Assembly (NCBI GenBank): GCA_033558025.1
Contig: JAUCEF010000012.1
Span: forward strand, 1,426,001 to 1,490,000
Length of the DNA stretch: 64,000 bases
Direction: 5' to 3'
From: Phytophthora sp. 'mugwort'
Taxonomy: Eukaryota > Oomycota > Peronosporomycetes > Peronosporales > Peronosporaceae
Under the pieces are notes generated by a model. It worked only from the letters and a program-made list of their open reading frames with translations. It was not told where the DNA came from and made no database searches. Below are positions 54,880 to 64,000 of the stretch, piece by piece (position 1 is the first letter of the stretch; every line of letters begins with the position of its first letter). The position numbers and the translations under genes are program-made.

Positions 54880-55480
54880 GAGCTCGATGTGCTTGGGATG
54901 GAAGCGCCCGAAATAGCTGGGTGCGGGCCGGTCTACTCTTAGGCCGTCATGAACACCGTCACCTTGATGTGGGTTCCCATGAGGGATGCGGTGAGCTCCC
55001 GCATCCCCTGGATGTACTCGTGCAGCTAACGTCTTCCCTGGTTCGTGACAGGGAGCGTGACCGCTGGCGGTACTCGTAGTTCGCCAGGAGGAACGCAGCC
55101 CTAAGCCGCTCGCACAGCTGATCCCTGGATGCTTCGCATCCAGGCGTTGTCGCTTCCTGCATATACGCCCAACGCTTAGCACGACCGCCAAGGTTGGAGA
55201 GGGCGAAAGCTACTCAAAAGATATGAGAGCCGTTGCAAGCTCAACTTCTCCCACCCCAACGAACGAATGTTTTCGCCTTCCTATCCCTCGTACGGGTTAC
55301 CTTCAGCCTCAACGGCTTAAGGTAAACCGGTTTTGGCCGCAGAGCTACCCAAGTCGTTGAGGGTAAAAAAGGACCCCAAGCCGTTGAGGATAGGGCGACT
55401 TGGATCGCCTCTTCTAGAGTGTCGGTCTGCATCCGAAATAGCTGGGTGCGGTTTCGGTTTGCGGCCGAAACATGCGGTTG
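54880..55480 (-). pseudogene. Gypsy Gag pieces, order scrambled
   Basis: The minus strand carries ANRNRTQLFRMQTDTLEEAIQVAL (about 55465-55385), a late Gag segment, upstream of SRDQLCERLRAAFLLANYEYRQRSR (about 55125-55050), an earlier Gag segment, followed by GTHIKVTVF and a second copy of the CGCACCCAGCTATTTCGG stretch at about 54915. The late segment therefore precedes the earlier one, which implies a duplication or rearrangement of gag. Confidence 0.6.
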
Positions 55481-55710
55481 CTCCGAACGTGTTTGATGAG
55501 CCCCTGCTCGTTAATGTCGAACGCGTTCACGCGCCGACCTGCTCAGCATGCGTTGACGACGACAAGCTGTGCAAGGCATCCATGCCAGAAATGCCGGCCA
55601 TCTTACGAACGTACTCAAACTGTGAGCCGTTCAGATGGGAAACTCATTCCGGTCCATGTCTGCTAGGACCTCAGAGGTTCAGGTAGTAACCCGCGTAGGC
55701 GTGGATTGAC

Positions 55711-55724
55711 TACAAGTGCTACCA
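55711..55724 (-). other. Primer-binding site candidate
   Basis: Minus-strand TGGTAGCACTTGTA lies two bases after the LTR end. The leading TGG pairs with the universal CCA end of tRNAs, as in LTR retrotransposon primer sites. The specific tRNA was not identified. Confidence 0.4.
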
Positions 55725-55726
55725 AG

Positions 55727-56094
55727 TGTGACGGGGCACACAACACCTTGCGCATAGGAAGTGTGACTTCCGGAGAGTATACAAACTCTCAGCGAATGGC
55801 AGTTCACTAGTCCCTGGTCTGAGAGGACATTTACCAAATTAGATAGATTTCAGACTGAATATATGTATAGGTGATTTCCTTAATGCTTCTACATACTAAC
55901 TGTAAATCACCTATGAAGTATCCTAGATGTTATACTATCAGGTGGCTATGGGGTCCTTGTACCATATGTATGGTACCCATCAGTGACGTAATTGCAGTGA
56001 AGTCTTAGCAATGTTAGCTACATCACACTAGTATTGCTTGGGTACACCACTCTGAAGAGTGACTTGACACTCTTCATCTAACCCCCTGTTACAG
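55727..56094 (-). repeat. 5' LTR of the minus-strand Gypsy
   Basis: 368 bases, starting TGTAACAGGG and ending CCGTCACA on the minus strand (TGT...ACA). Near the start the self-complementary words GAAGAGTGTCAAGTCACTCTTC form a small hairpin. A candidate primer site follows. Confidence 0.55.
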
Positions 56095-56258
56095 TAGGCT
56101 TATTTGTCGTACCGGTACTGACAGGTGTTCCAACCTTCATAGCGATATGAGTCGTTGATAGGGCCTACCGTACATACCATGCGGTCTGTTAGGGTCATTG
56201 CGAGTTAAGAAAAAAATCCTTGCTTTTCCTACCCATAAGTACCCACATGCACTAATGC

Positions 56259-56532
56259 TGTAATGTTCTGTCCGCATAAGAGCAGCGCACCACGCCATCA
56301 TTCGTTGAGTCCGCACGCAGAGAGCCTAGCCGTCGCCTGCGTACTCACCAAGATTGATCAAGCGACAGTTCAGGTAAGCCGCAGCCAACCACTGCATGTT
56401 CCAGGACGCGCTCCACGAGAACGTCCTACGATAGACGGACAGTACACAGCTAAGAAATATCAATTCACTTTTCGTTGTACCATCAAAAACATACACGCCC
56501 CGCAGCAAAAGTAGCACTTACCGATCCAACGC
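56259..56532 (+). repeat. 5' LTR of the chromodomain Gypsy
   Basis: Matches the block at 62213-62435 along its length, except for about 50 extra bases around 56330-56385. The borders were set by where the two copies stop agreeing. Confidence 0.75.
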
Positions 56533-57061
56533 TCCCTTCTTCTCCGTCCCCCTACCTCCGTTCCGGTCCTCTTCCAGTTCCGGTCCGCCTCCGATCTCCT
56601 GCTCGCGTTGCCGTGTGCACGCCTCCGTCTTGTCTGGGCTCGTCGTACGACCAGCTCGCGCATCCTAGCTTTTTTCTCTCGACACGCCACGTGCGTCGAA
56701 GACTCCGCCGTATTCTCCTGGCCCGCCGCGTGCGTACACCTCTCGTCAGCCCGCTCAGCTTCGTCGCCACTGACGTCGTCGTCTCCTTCACGCCTTCCGA
56801 TTTATTTTCTGGGGAGGAGACACCATCTTCGCAGACACGCATTGCCGCACATCACTCCGTATCGACACCCCATTGAGACCAATCAACAACCGCATTGTCG
56901 TGTCGTTCTTCCTCGGGATTCTTCGCCGACTTTTGCTCATTCGGCGTTTGCTCTCCCCAGGAGTTCCAGGTACCTCGCACCCGGCTCTCCTAGTTGGCGT
57001 CGTCAGAGGCGTTTAAGAGAGGGATGAGGTTTCGTGGGGGGGGTACATAGGGTACGTAGTC
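56533..57061. other. Leader region of the chromodomain Gypsy
   Basis: C/T-rich sequence with long but overlapping open frames on both strands and no motif. It occupies the place of the untranslated leader between LTR and gag. Confidence 0.45.
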
Positions 57062-57748
57062 CTATATACATGGTATGTCTATTTTAAGCAGTCGAAGCAA
57101 CTGGTCGTGTCGGTGCTCTTGGCGATCTGGCGCCATGAAATCACTCGTCATACAGTTCCTCAAACTGCGTAAGTGCAGGAAGTTTTCATCATGCGAGACG
57201 TAGTTACCATACCACTCAGCCGCGGGCCCCTTCAGGTTTGCCACTAAGAGTGAAAGCGGCAGTTGCTGTGGCGCATCCGCCCCGTATTTGATGTTCTTGG
57301 ACTCGAGGTAGAGTTTGGCACTGAACAAGCAGTCACCGACGTCACCTTCCTTCGTTCCCGGAACTTGGGCATGGTGATGCGGTCAACTCGATACTCGCGC
57401 GTGCCGAGAGCCGGAGACTCACTTTGACTGCTGTTGCTGTTGCTGCGGGATCGGCGCTTGTTGCTGCTGATGCAAGGTTGCTGCCATCTGGCGTTGCAGC
57501 TCTGCGGTATGCGCTATGAACTGTGGCTGCTCGCCGCAAGAGAGGTGAACATCTGCTCCACGCTGTCCGCATGCTGCATCGCTGCTTCGTCGATAGTGCG
57601 CATATGTTGACACTGGCGTCACTAGATGGCTTGGAAGCGCAAGCTCCTCAACCAAAACAATCAACCTTTGTACGATGTCGCAGACGCTCCCTGGAGCACT
57701 GATTTCGGCAAAGTTGAAAATTCCCAATAGCCGACTAAAAAATCTCAA
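57062..57748 (-). pseudogene. Gag N-terminal half in inverted orientation
   Basis: The minus strand reads CGEQPQFIAHTAELQRQMAATLHQQQQAPIPQQQQQQ (57560-57425) and then FSAKLYLESKNIKYGADAPQQLPLSLLVANLKGPAAEWYGNYV (57325-57200), ending DQLLRLLK at about 57085. This is the first half of a Gypsy Gag (capsid start), and its natural continuation (FRVIISKVEDM...) is found on the opposite strand starting at 57748. The segment is thus flipped within the element. Confidence 0.7.
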
Positions 57749-58140
57749 TGACCGACGATGTCGCGGCCTTCAGAGTTATCATCTCCAAGGTAGAAGATAT
57801 GTTTGACATTGACAAGGCTTATGCACTTTTAGTAGAAGCGCCTGCTAACCGACATCAAACAAGAAGTGAAGTTGAGGTAGTTCCGGACCAAAACGGATTC
57901 TTCCTCGTTTGCGTTGATGTACGATCGCACGCATTATCTCTCTTCGCGAAAGCAGGGCAGACAAGGATACCAGTCGTCGCAACTCCGCTCATTAACAGTA
58001 TAGAAAAGCGTATGGAAGAGCAACAAACGCCGATGGAGATCGGCAATGCTCACATCATCTCGCGTGAAGAGTGCATGCGGCGCAACCTGTGTCTCTAGTG
58101 TAAGGAGCCTGGCCACCGCCTGTTGACTGCCGCAAGCGTC
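57748..58140 (+). pseudogene. Gag C-terminal half with stop inside the zinc knuckle
   Basis: DVAAFRVIISKVEDMFDIDKAYALLVEAP, then a KAGQTRIP stretch, then QTPMEIGNAHIISREECMRRNLCL-stop-CKEPGHR. The TAG at 58096-58098 falls between the first two zinc ligands of the CCHC knuckle. It is a nonsense mutation; all knuckle residues around it are otherwise in place up to the His. Confidence 0.75.
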
Positions 58141-58329
58141 AGGTTCGCAACAACCCCCGAGGAGGTCCATCCCGTTATCGGCACGAGCGCAAATTCGTTC
58201 CGTGCTAACCAGAGCTCATTCTGCCGCATTGTCGACGACGGTTGGTCTCCCTTGACGAGGATGATGACTATGTTGACGATGGTGACGACCACGTCGAGAT
58301 CGTCGGAGCACCATCCAAATGTGAGCTGT

Positions 58330-58608
58330 GCGCTTCGAAGGTGTGATACACGGTCACGCGGTGCGTGCTTGACCGATAGCGGTGCAGAACGGAACATTGT
58401 TCGACCTGGCCTCGCTCAACATTACGTTGATGCGGCCAAAGTTACCGCAAAAAAACGCTTCGATTGTACGACAACGCCTGCCCGCACTGCGCAACGCTGT
58501 CGGGAGACAATAAGCTCTGAAGGCAGGGAATTCAATGATATCTCGTTCATAGAGTGGGAGGTATCGGCGAACCAAGACGTGATCCTCGGCCACCCTTGGC
58601 TGGTGTAG
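58330..58608 (+). pseudogene. Gypsy aspartic protease
   Basis: ACLTDSGAERNIVRPGLA holds the DSGA catalytic motif (Asp codon 58375-58377), and SANQDVILGHPWLV the second hallmark (I-L-G-x-P-W-L). Both are in one open frame that ends with TAG at 58606-58608, just at the end of the domain. This is the best-preserved protease in the window. Confidence 0.75.
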
Positions 58609-58989
58609 TTAAACCCGAGCATCAACTAGCAAAAAAAAGGCGATGGGGTTTCCAAGGCAGAGGATTTCCGCTCGGCGATCGGCAGACGCGAAGTGATAGT
58701 GCTGACAGCGACTACAGTGGAAGCGATGTCTGCTTCTTCAGCATCCACTGCCCTCGAACTTGCGACAGAAGCTCGACGATCACGTCAAGGCAGGATACTT
58801 TCACATAACATCGAGTCCAAGCTCGATAGCAGCACTAGGTTGTCAGCCATTACCGCAAGTCACCGACAAGGGGGGTGATGATGATGGCGCGGACACCTCG
58901 CTATGTGTACTGTGGTCGCGCCGTTTGAGACGAAGCTAAAGGCTGAAGAGTGTGAAGAACTGTACCATGGCACGGTCATGACATCCCCA

Positions 58990-59740
58990 AGGTGAAAACC
59001 GTTCTGCCTTCAAGCAGCGCTCGAAGAGTTTGCGGATGTCTTTCCCGCCGAGCTGCCACCAGGATTACCACCGATCCGCTCGATCGAGCACGAAGTCGTC
59101 TTGAACCAGGTGCAACCGAGCGCCCCTTCGTTCCACGAAGGTCGAGCAAAAAGCCCTGGATATTTTGTGGCAGAGCTGCTGAAAAAGAACTGGATCGAAG
59201 TGTCAGATTCATCATAGGTATCAATGATCTTCTGTGTACCCAAGTAGGATCCAACTACTGCCAAGTTCCCATCACGATGGAGTGGCTGCACATGAACAAC
59301 CATCACATGCCGATTCGATTGGTCATTGGCTATCGTCAGTGAACACCGCCTCAGAAGTTGCCAAACTATCATTGCCGCACATCGAGCACCTCTTCGATCG
59401 ACTGTAGAAGCAGCGTTGTTTACGATTCTCGACCTCGCGAGCGGCTACTATCAGACGCGCATGGCCCCTATGACGAAGCAGTACACGGCGTTTAGGACGA
59501 ACCAGGAGTTGTACCACTGGAACGCGGCGATGTTGAGTCTAGCCGGCAAGTCAGGCAGGTGGATGCGTCTGATGCGCAAGTGCTTACCGTTTGTTATCGT
59601 ATATCTCGATGACATCTGCATCTTTTAGCGATCAATGGCGGACCATGTCGAACATTTACGGCAGGTCTGTGAAGTCCATCGTGAGCACAAGCTCTATGCC
59701 CGCCCCAAACAAATGCGATTTCGGCTAACGCTCTGTTGAC
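58990..59740 (+). pseudogene. Gypsy reverse transcriptase with intact YLDD
   Basis: Pieces: EEFADVFPAELPPGLPPIRSIEHEVVL (59025-59105), FVAELLKKNWIEVSDSS (fingers), FTILDLASGYYQTRMAPMTKQYTAF with motif A Asp (about 59418-59492), and VIVYLDDICIF at 59593-59625, motif C with both Asp residues. TAG follows at 59626-59628. Stops and shifts around 59220-59400 separate fingers from palm. Confidence 0.8.
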
Positions 59741-59773
59741 TTTCTGTGTCACACAATCCCCGCACATTACAAG

Positions 59774-60118
59774 TTGACGATCGCAAAACTCGAGCCATCG
59801 CTGAGTGGACGGAGCCTAGCATCACAGCCGCCGATCTCATTTGTCAAGAAGGATGTGACTTGGGTGTGGGATAAACCCCAGCGCCATGCATTCAACGACA
59901 TCAAGCTTGCGCTCCAGCACGCACCAGTGCTTCGTCTACCTGATTTCGACAAGCCGTTTATCGTGGCAACGGACACAAGGCAGGCGTGCATCGGCGGAGT
60001 GCTCTCTCAGTTGCACGATCGCAATGATCTGCCTGTGGCTTTTTTTTTCAGCAAGAAGCTGGGACCTCATGAACTGAACTGGCTTGTCCATGAGAAAGAA
60101 TTGTTTGTGATTAAATAA
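59774..60118 (+). pseudogene. Gypsy RNase H, N-terminal part
   Basis: A 114-residue frame. RHAFNDIKLALQHAPVLRLPDFDKPFIVATDTRQACIGGVLSQ carries the first acidic residue; LGPHELNWLVHEKELFVIK carries the Glu helix and ends at a TAA. The last third of the domain and the linker (60120-60720) are badly degraded. Confidence 0.8.
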
Positions 60119-60754
60119 GCGCTCACACGTTAGTGCCGCTACCTCCATGGAGTCTCGTTTGAAGTCTACCCAGATAAGTCGGCGTGCAAGTGGTTTCAGC
60201 ACATCCGCGCCTGTCCTGTCAACTAGCTCGTTGGTTACACTTCTTCGCATCCTTTTAGTTTGCATTGCATCAACGTCCAGCCTCTCTGTACGTCGCCGCT
60301 GACGCTTATCGCGCCCACGTGGGCCTTCCTCAAGTCTGGAGGAGGGACAAGGTGACAGCGAGTCTAATCCAGCGAAGGTTTCGCTGTGTACGGTGTGTCT
60401 CTTGTTTCTGACATGCACGGACATTCGTCAAACGGCCTCTCGATGGACCAAGGCGACGGACAAGCGCATAAGCATATCGACGCGTAACTCAGCAGTGATG
60501 CTTGTCGTCAAAAAGCCAGTCTCAGAGTCGCACAGCGTGGGCACGGCTCAGTGGCGTATGAGATTGCGCAGCATTGATGGCGGGCAGCACGGTGAGAAGT
60601 CACTTCAACTGGATACCCAAACGAAGAGGGCGTTTCAGAAGCCATACGTAAAGACCCAGTCTTCAAGCAACTGTGGAAGTCAGGCCGCGCGTCGAAATGG
60701 TACGAAGTCATCCGCGTGTTGATATTGGAAGAGTGACGACAACTTACGTCGGCT

Positions 60755-61448
60755 TTGCGTCGCAAACAGCCGGAAGCTATGCTCGATGTGATCCACAACG
60801 CGCATGAACCCTGTTATCATGGCGCATCAAGGAATCGAACGCAACTTGCTGCAGCACAGTGGTACTTCTGGCCGAGCATGAACCTCAACATCAAAGCCTA
60901 CATTCAGAGTTGCGAGTCGTGTATGTGGTACAAATCGAGTACGGGGCACAAGACCGGAAAGCTTCAGCCGATTCCGTTGCCAGAAGCATGCTGGGATGTT
61001 GTCTCGACCGACTTCATCAGTGTCCGACGGCGTTGATGCGATCATGGTTGTATTCGACAAGTTATCGAGACGCCCAGTCTACATCCCGACGCATACCACG
61101 GCGACCGCGGAGGATACTCCCAAGCTGTTCTTCAACAACACCATTCGGTTCTATGGAATTTCATCGACCGTCATCTCTGACTGGAGCCCAAAGTTCGCGT
61201 CGAAGTTCTGGACAGCACTGGTGAACCTAATGAAGATCAAAACAACGATGGCAACTACCCACCGAGCTCAGGCCGACGGCCAATCCGAACGTCAGAATCG
61301 GACCCTCGAAGGCTCGTTGCGGTGCTATATCTCGTACTATGGAAACGATTGGAACGAACACTTGCCGATAATCGAGTACACACATGCAATCTCGGTGTCG
61401 AATTCACTAAAGTTGTCAATTTATACGTCGACACGGGTAGGAAGCTGA
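60755..61448 (+). pseudogene. Gypsy integrase, zinc and catalytic domains
   Basis: The zinc domain: HNAHEPCYHGASRNRTQL...WYFWPSMNLNIKAYIQSCESCMWYK (HHCC complete). The catalytic domain: WDVVSTDFIS (first Asp), a frameshift at about 61030, then VISDWSPKFASKFW (second Asp) and AQADGQSERQNRTLE (Glu). All three catalytic residues are present. The core continues to about 61448 (YYGNDWNEHLPIIEY). Confidence 0.8.
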
Positions 61449-61793
61449 AGAATCCGTTAGACACTGGTACGGATGCCGCGCCTGTGTCTCAGTCTCGTGT
61501 GGAGCACGCCTCTAGCTTTGTGCAACATCGCCAAGAAGTGATTGAGCGGGCACGCAAGAACCTTTGGATGCACAAGCAGCATAGAAGAAGTTCTACGACA
61601 AGCATCGCGCCGAGAATCCGTTTAAGGCCGGAGGCCTCGCGTTACTCTCGACACAGGACCTGAATATTCCAGACGCGACCGCGGAACGACGCTGTGCTCT
61701 CTCAAGTTCATCCTGCGATTCATCGTCTCATACGTCATCCTGGCGATTCAAGGTAACGTCGCACTGCTTGACCTGCCGGCCAATCTCAAACAC

Positions 61794-62105
61794 TTGAGTC
61801 CACACTTCAACATCGACAAGCTCAAGGTGTACACAAGCAACCCGGACCGCTTCGAGGGATGCGTGATTCCCAAGTCGACTCCAGTGATCTTCGATGACGA
61901 CGGCGAGCCGCTGCATGTTGTCAAAGCCCTGATCAAGAAGCGCACCTTTAACCTTCAACATGAGTACCTGGTCAAGTGGCACGGTCTTCCGCACCGTGCG
62001 AACACGCGGGAGCGAGAGCGTGACATCAAGTATGTCAGTCACTGGACAGCACTGCTCAAGAATCTGCTCAAGCGGCACGGGTCTAGTGGAATCCTCTTCA
62101 TTTGA
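61794..62105 (+). pseudogene. Integrase tail with chromodomain
   Basis: A 103-residue open frame. SPHFNIDKLKVY is the end of the GPY-like region. LHVVKALIKKRTFNLQHEYLVKWHGLP matches a chromodomain, with the V-x-x-L-x-x-R start and Y-L-V-K-W core. An E-W-E-x-x-x-x-L-like stretch follows, degraded to RERERDIKYVSHW. It marks the element as a chromovirus. Confidence 0.7.
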
Positions 62106-62212
62106 GATTTCATGGTTCTGTTGTTTAAAACGAGGGACTACGGTACTACCAACTTAAACTTCGGCGACTTCAGCGCTCAAGGCGCTGGGACTCACTCATG
62201 TCGGGGCGGGGG

Positions 62213-62435
62213 TGTAATGACATGTCTGTACAAGAGCAGAGCACGACGCCATCATTATTTGAGTCTACACGCAGAGAGTCGAGTCGCGAGCCGCAGCCAA
62301 CCAGTGCATGTTGCAGACCGCGCGCCACGAGAACGTCCTCGGCTAGGATAGCACACAAGATAAGAAATATCAATTTAATTTCCGTTTTACCATCAAACAC
62401 ACAAGACTCGCAGCAAAGCCTTACCAATACGACGC
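62213..62435 (+). repeat. 3' LTR of the chromodomain Gypsy
   Basis: Begins TGTAATGACA right after a G-rich tract (TCGGGGCGGGGG) that serves as polypurine tract. It matches 56259-56532. It ends 35 bases before the MATE stop codon on the opposite strand. Confidence 0.75.
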
Positions 62436-62442
62436 AAACCGA

Positions 62443-62448
62443 TTTATT
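62443..62448 (-). terminator. AATAAA polyadenylation hexamer of the MATE gene
   Basis: On the minus strand AATAAA lies about 23 bases past the TGA at 62471-62473 and just before the LTR. Confidence 0.4.
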
Positions 62449-62470
62449 TGATCCGAATATACCTCGATTG

Positions 62471-64000
62471 TCACGTCGATGTGCGCTTCTGAGCGTCATC
62501 TGCAAGTTCTTCCCATGTCCAGTGCTCGAACAGCAGGTAATACAAAGACGAAGCCGATACGAAAATGCTCAATCCAAAGCCAACCCAGAGACCTTCAACA
62601 TCGAGCGTGCAGTAGAAGGCCAACAGCGCAGCCAGCGGAGTACCGAAGACATAGTAGGCCACTGCGTTAATAGTCGCACCGACGGTTTGCTTACCAGCCC
62701 CCCGAAACACGCCCTGCAGCACTGTGTTTTGGCCATCAAGGATTTCAAAAGGAGCCCACACTGCCAACGCACTTGCCGCTCGCATAATACTCTCTTGGTC
62801 ATTGAGAAGAAGGCTAGGCAGAGTCCAGCGCGTCGCGTACAAGAACGCGATAAACGACAGTGAAATGGCCAGTGTGAGCGTCAGCGCCACCGAGCACGAA
62901 GCCTTGGCCTGCTTGGGCAAGTTGGCGCCAAGGCAATTCCCGACCCGGATGTTCACAGCGACGGCCACGCCAGCAAACACCATGTAGATGATGCTGTTGA
63001 TATTTACCAGCACCGAGTGAGCACTCATGGACACAACGGCATTGGGGAGAATCCCCGCCATTATTGTGAGCAGTTCGAACGCAAACCACTCCATCGTCAT
63101 CATCAGGCAGCCAGGGATACCCAGTCGCAGGAACAGCCCCACGTGTGCCATAGCTTCCTTGATATTCCACCCACTCCACCACTGGTTCAAGTCTTGCGGG
63201 TGGTAGTAGAAATACGGGATCAACAGCAGGGGCAGCATGATATTCCCCAACGACCTAGACAACGCGATGCCCTCGAACCCCATTGGTGTGTGGTACGTCA
63301 GCACGTAGCCGGTCACAATGTTCACCACATTGCCAATAGTAGCGATTGTTACAAGCGGTTTCATGATATTTTGTGCCTGCAGAACCTTGCGCACGAGTTC
63401 ATACAGCACGACGAACGGCATCCCCAGGAGCATCCACCTCGAGAAGCTCTGCGCCAGTTTCGATACTTCCTCATCCTGCCCCATGAACACCATCAGCCCC
63501 TCCGTGTACCAATTTAACAGGCAAATTGGCCCCAAAACGACTGCTAACACGAGCACGCCAGCTTGAAAGTAGACGCCAATCTTCTCATATCGCCTCGCAC
63601 CAAACGCTTGAGAACAGAGCGTATCCAGTGCCGACGAGAGTCCGAAACACACTGAATAATACGTCACGTTCATCAGCTGCAGCAGTACCACCATAGCCAT
63701 AAAACAATGGACCGTTAGTACCCTCTGCAACAGTCTAGGTTCAATGAGAAACCTACCATGGTAGACAGCGTGGCAGCGTCCACATACTGCTGCGTGTACG
63801 GCGAGTCCATGTGTCCCGCCAAGACGATGCACGTGAGTCCAGGCAGGAACTCAAGCGCTGTCGTCCCCACCTGTCCATTTATTAACCTCAGCATTAGTGA
63901 TAGTGTTTCCATTGTCACGCATCCTATCGCGTGTCTTGCTTACGACGGGGTACACGAGTGTCAGCAAAATCTGCAGTTCTTCGGCCGCATTGGGCTCCGG
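62471..64000 (-). CDS. MATE-family multidrug/toxin extrusion transporter, 5' end outside the window
   Basis: Exons on the minus strand: 64000-63944 (partial), 63870-63757 and 63676-62471. Introns of 73 bases (GTAAGC..ACAG) and 80 bases (GTAGGT..CTGCAG) join in phase 0, giving 458 visible residues. MATE landmarks are YSVCFGLSSALDTLCSQAFGARR (the conserved S-A-L-D-T-L-C-x-Q-x-x-G-A block), PFVVLYELVRKVLQAQNIMKP, and NIRVGNCLGAN with the V-x-N-x-L-G-A pattern. DGQNTVLQGVFRGAGKQ is a MATE C-half motif. About eleven hydrophobic segments are visible. The family has 12 and exports organic cations, toxins or metabolites in exchange for H+ or Na+. The missing N-terminus is probably 30-60 residues. It is a plasma or vacuolar membrane protein; the substrate is unknown. 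Confidence 0.88.
63677..63756 (-). other. Intron 2 of the MATE gene
   Basis: 80 bases from GTAGGT to GCTGCAG. It joins AATLSTM to LMNVTYYSVCFG in frame, restoring the family sequence. Confidence 0.75.
63871..63943 (-). other. Intron 1 of the MATE gene (first seen in the window)
   Basis: 73 bases from GTAAGC to GGACAG. It joins LLTLVYPV to VGTTALEFLPG, matching MATE helix 1. The in-frame ATG at 63912 lies inside this intron and is not the start. Confidence 0.75.

Larger units (their letters stand above)
52270..56094 (-). mobile_element. Gypsy element with 5' LTR, gag, protease, RT and RNase H; integrase missing
   Basis: Minus-strand order from right: LTR (55727-56094), primer-binding site, gag pieces, protease, linker, reverse transcriptase, RNase H ending near 52270. 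There is no integrase or 3' LTR left of it. Frames are broken throughout and the gag pieces are out of the expected order. Confidence 0.8.
56259..62435 (+). mobile_element. Chromodomain Gypsy retrotransposon with two LTRs and inverted gag half
   Basis: LTRs at 56259-56532 and 62213-62435 share the start TGTAATG, the words CACGCAGAGAG, CCGCAGCCAACCA, ACGAGAACGTCCT, AAGAAATATCAATT and CAGCAAA, and similar ends. The left LTR is about 50 bases longer because of an internal insertion. Between them on the + strand are gag C-half, protease, RT, RNase H, integrase and chromodomain. A 0.7 kb gag N-half lies on the minus strand. Several stops make it defective. No target-site duplication was recognised. 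Confidence 0.85.

Noticed and set aside
63715..63918. A separate small ORF starting at 63918/63912
   Set aside because: Its first 16 codons are intron sequence of the MATE gene; the rest is MATE exon 63757-63870.
1..64000. RXLR or Crinkler effector genes
   Set aside because: None of the open frames combines an N-terminal signal peptide with an RXLR-EER or LFLAK-type motif.

Overview
The window looks like a nuclear fragment of an oomycete genome, most probably Phytophthora or a close relative. Three things point there. The genes have short GT..AG introns of about 60 to 90 bases. Some gene starts carry a YCAYTYY initiator-like motif about 60 bases upstream of the ATG. Roughly three quarters of the sequence is decayed transposable elements of families that are abundant in Phytophthora: Ty3/Gypsy (several lineages), Ty1/Copia, two LINE copies, Tc1/mariner, piggyBac-like, hAT-like and Mutator/SWIM. 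The genus assignment is inference from gene and repeat style; no marker gene was searched against a database.

Layout. 1-4.6 kb: a decayed Gypsy element on the + strand. 4.6-5.7 kb: a broken Tc1-like transposase. 6.2-10 kb: a LINE whose 3' half is on the minus strand and whose ORF1-like part points the other way. 10.2-15.9 kb: the 5' half (LTR, leader, gag, protease) of a second Gypsy element on the minus strand. 16.1-17.3 kb: a mariner transposase pseudogene (-). 17.8-21 kb: a piggyBac-like transposase (-) with recognisable catalytic residues and an intron. 21.9-22.5 kb: a hAT-like remnant (+). 24.3-28.4 kb: a Copia element (+). 28.4-31.5 kb: nothing recognisable except an AT-rich hairpin. 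31.5-35.3 kb: Gypsy, mariner and Copia scraps.

36-46.5 kb is a gene island: a bZIP factor (+), histidine ammonia-lyase (-), a leucine-rich-repeat/coiled-coil protein in four exons (-) and a SWI3/SMARCC-type chromatin remodelling subunit (-). 46.8-48.5 kb is a LINE fragment followed by the C-terminal SWIM zinc finger of a Mutator transposase. 49-52.3 kb holds an unrecognised broken gene, a GC-rich repeat, a tRNA-like SINE candidate and a 38-base tandem repeat. 52.3-56.1 kb is a third Gypsy element (-) with LTR and primer-binding site. 56.3-62.4 kb is a fourth, nearly full-length chromodomain Gypsy (+) with both LTRs and an internal inversion of gag. Its 3' LTR stops 35 bases past the end of a MATE-family transporter gene (-), which runs off the right edge.

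The host genes do not form a pathway. They are a transcription regulator, a histidine catabolic enzyme, a chromatin subunit, a probable scaffold and an exporter, sitting as islands in repeat-rich DNA, which fits the gene-dense island / repeat desert organisation known for Phytophthora. I found no RXLR or Crinkler effector gene, no CRISPR and no convincing new multi-gene system. The most unusual items are an acidic/coiled-coil insertion inside the histidine ammonia-lyase, the gag inversion, the LINE inversion, the comparatively well-preserved piggyBac gene, and several hairpins and tandem repeats.
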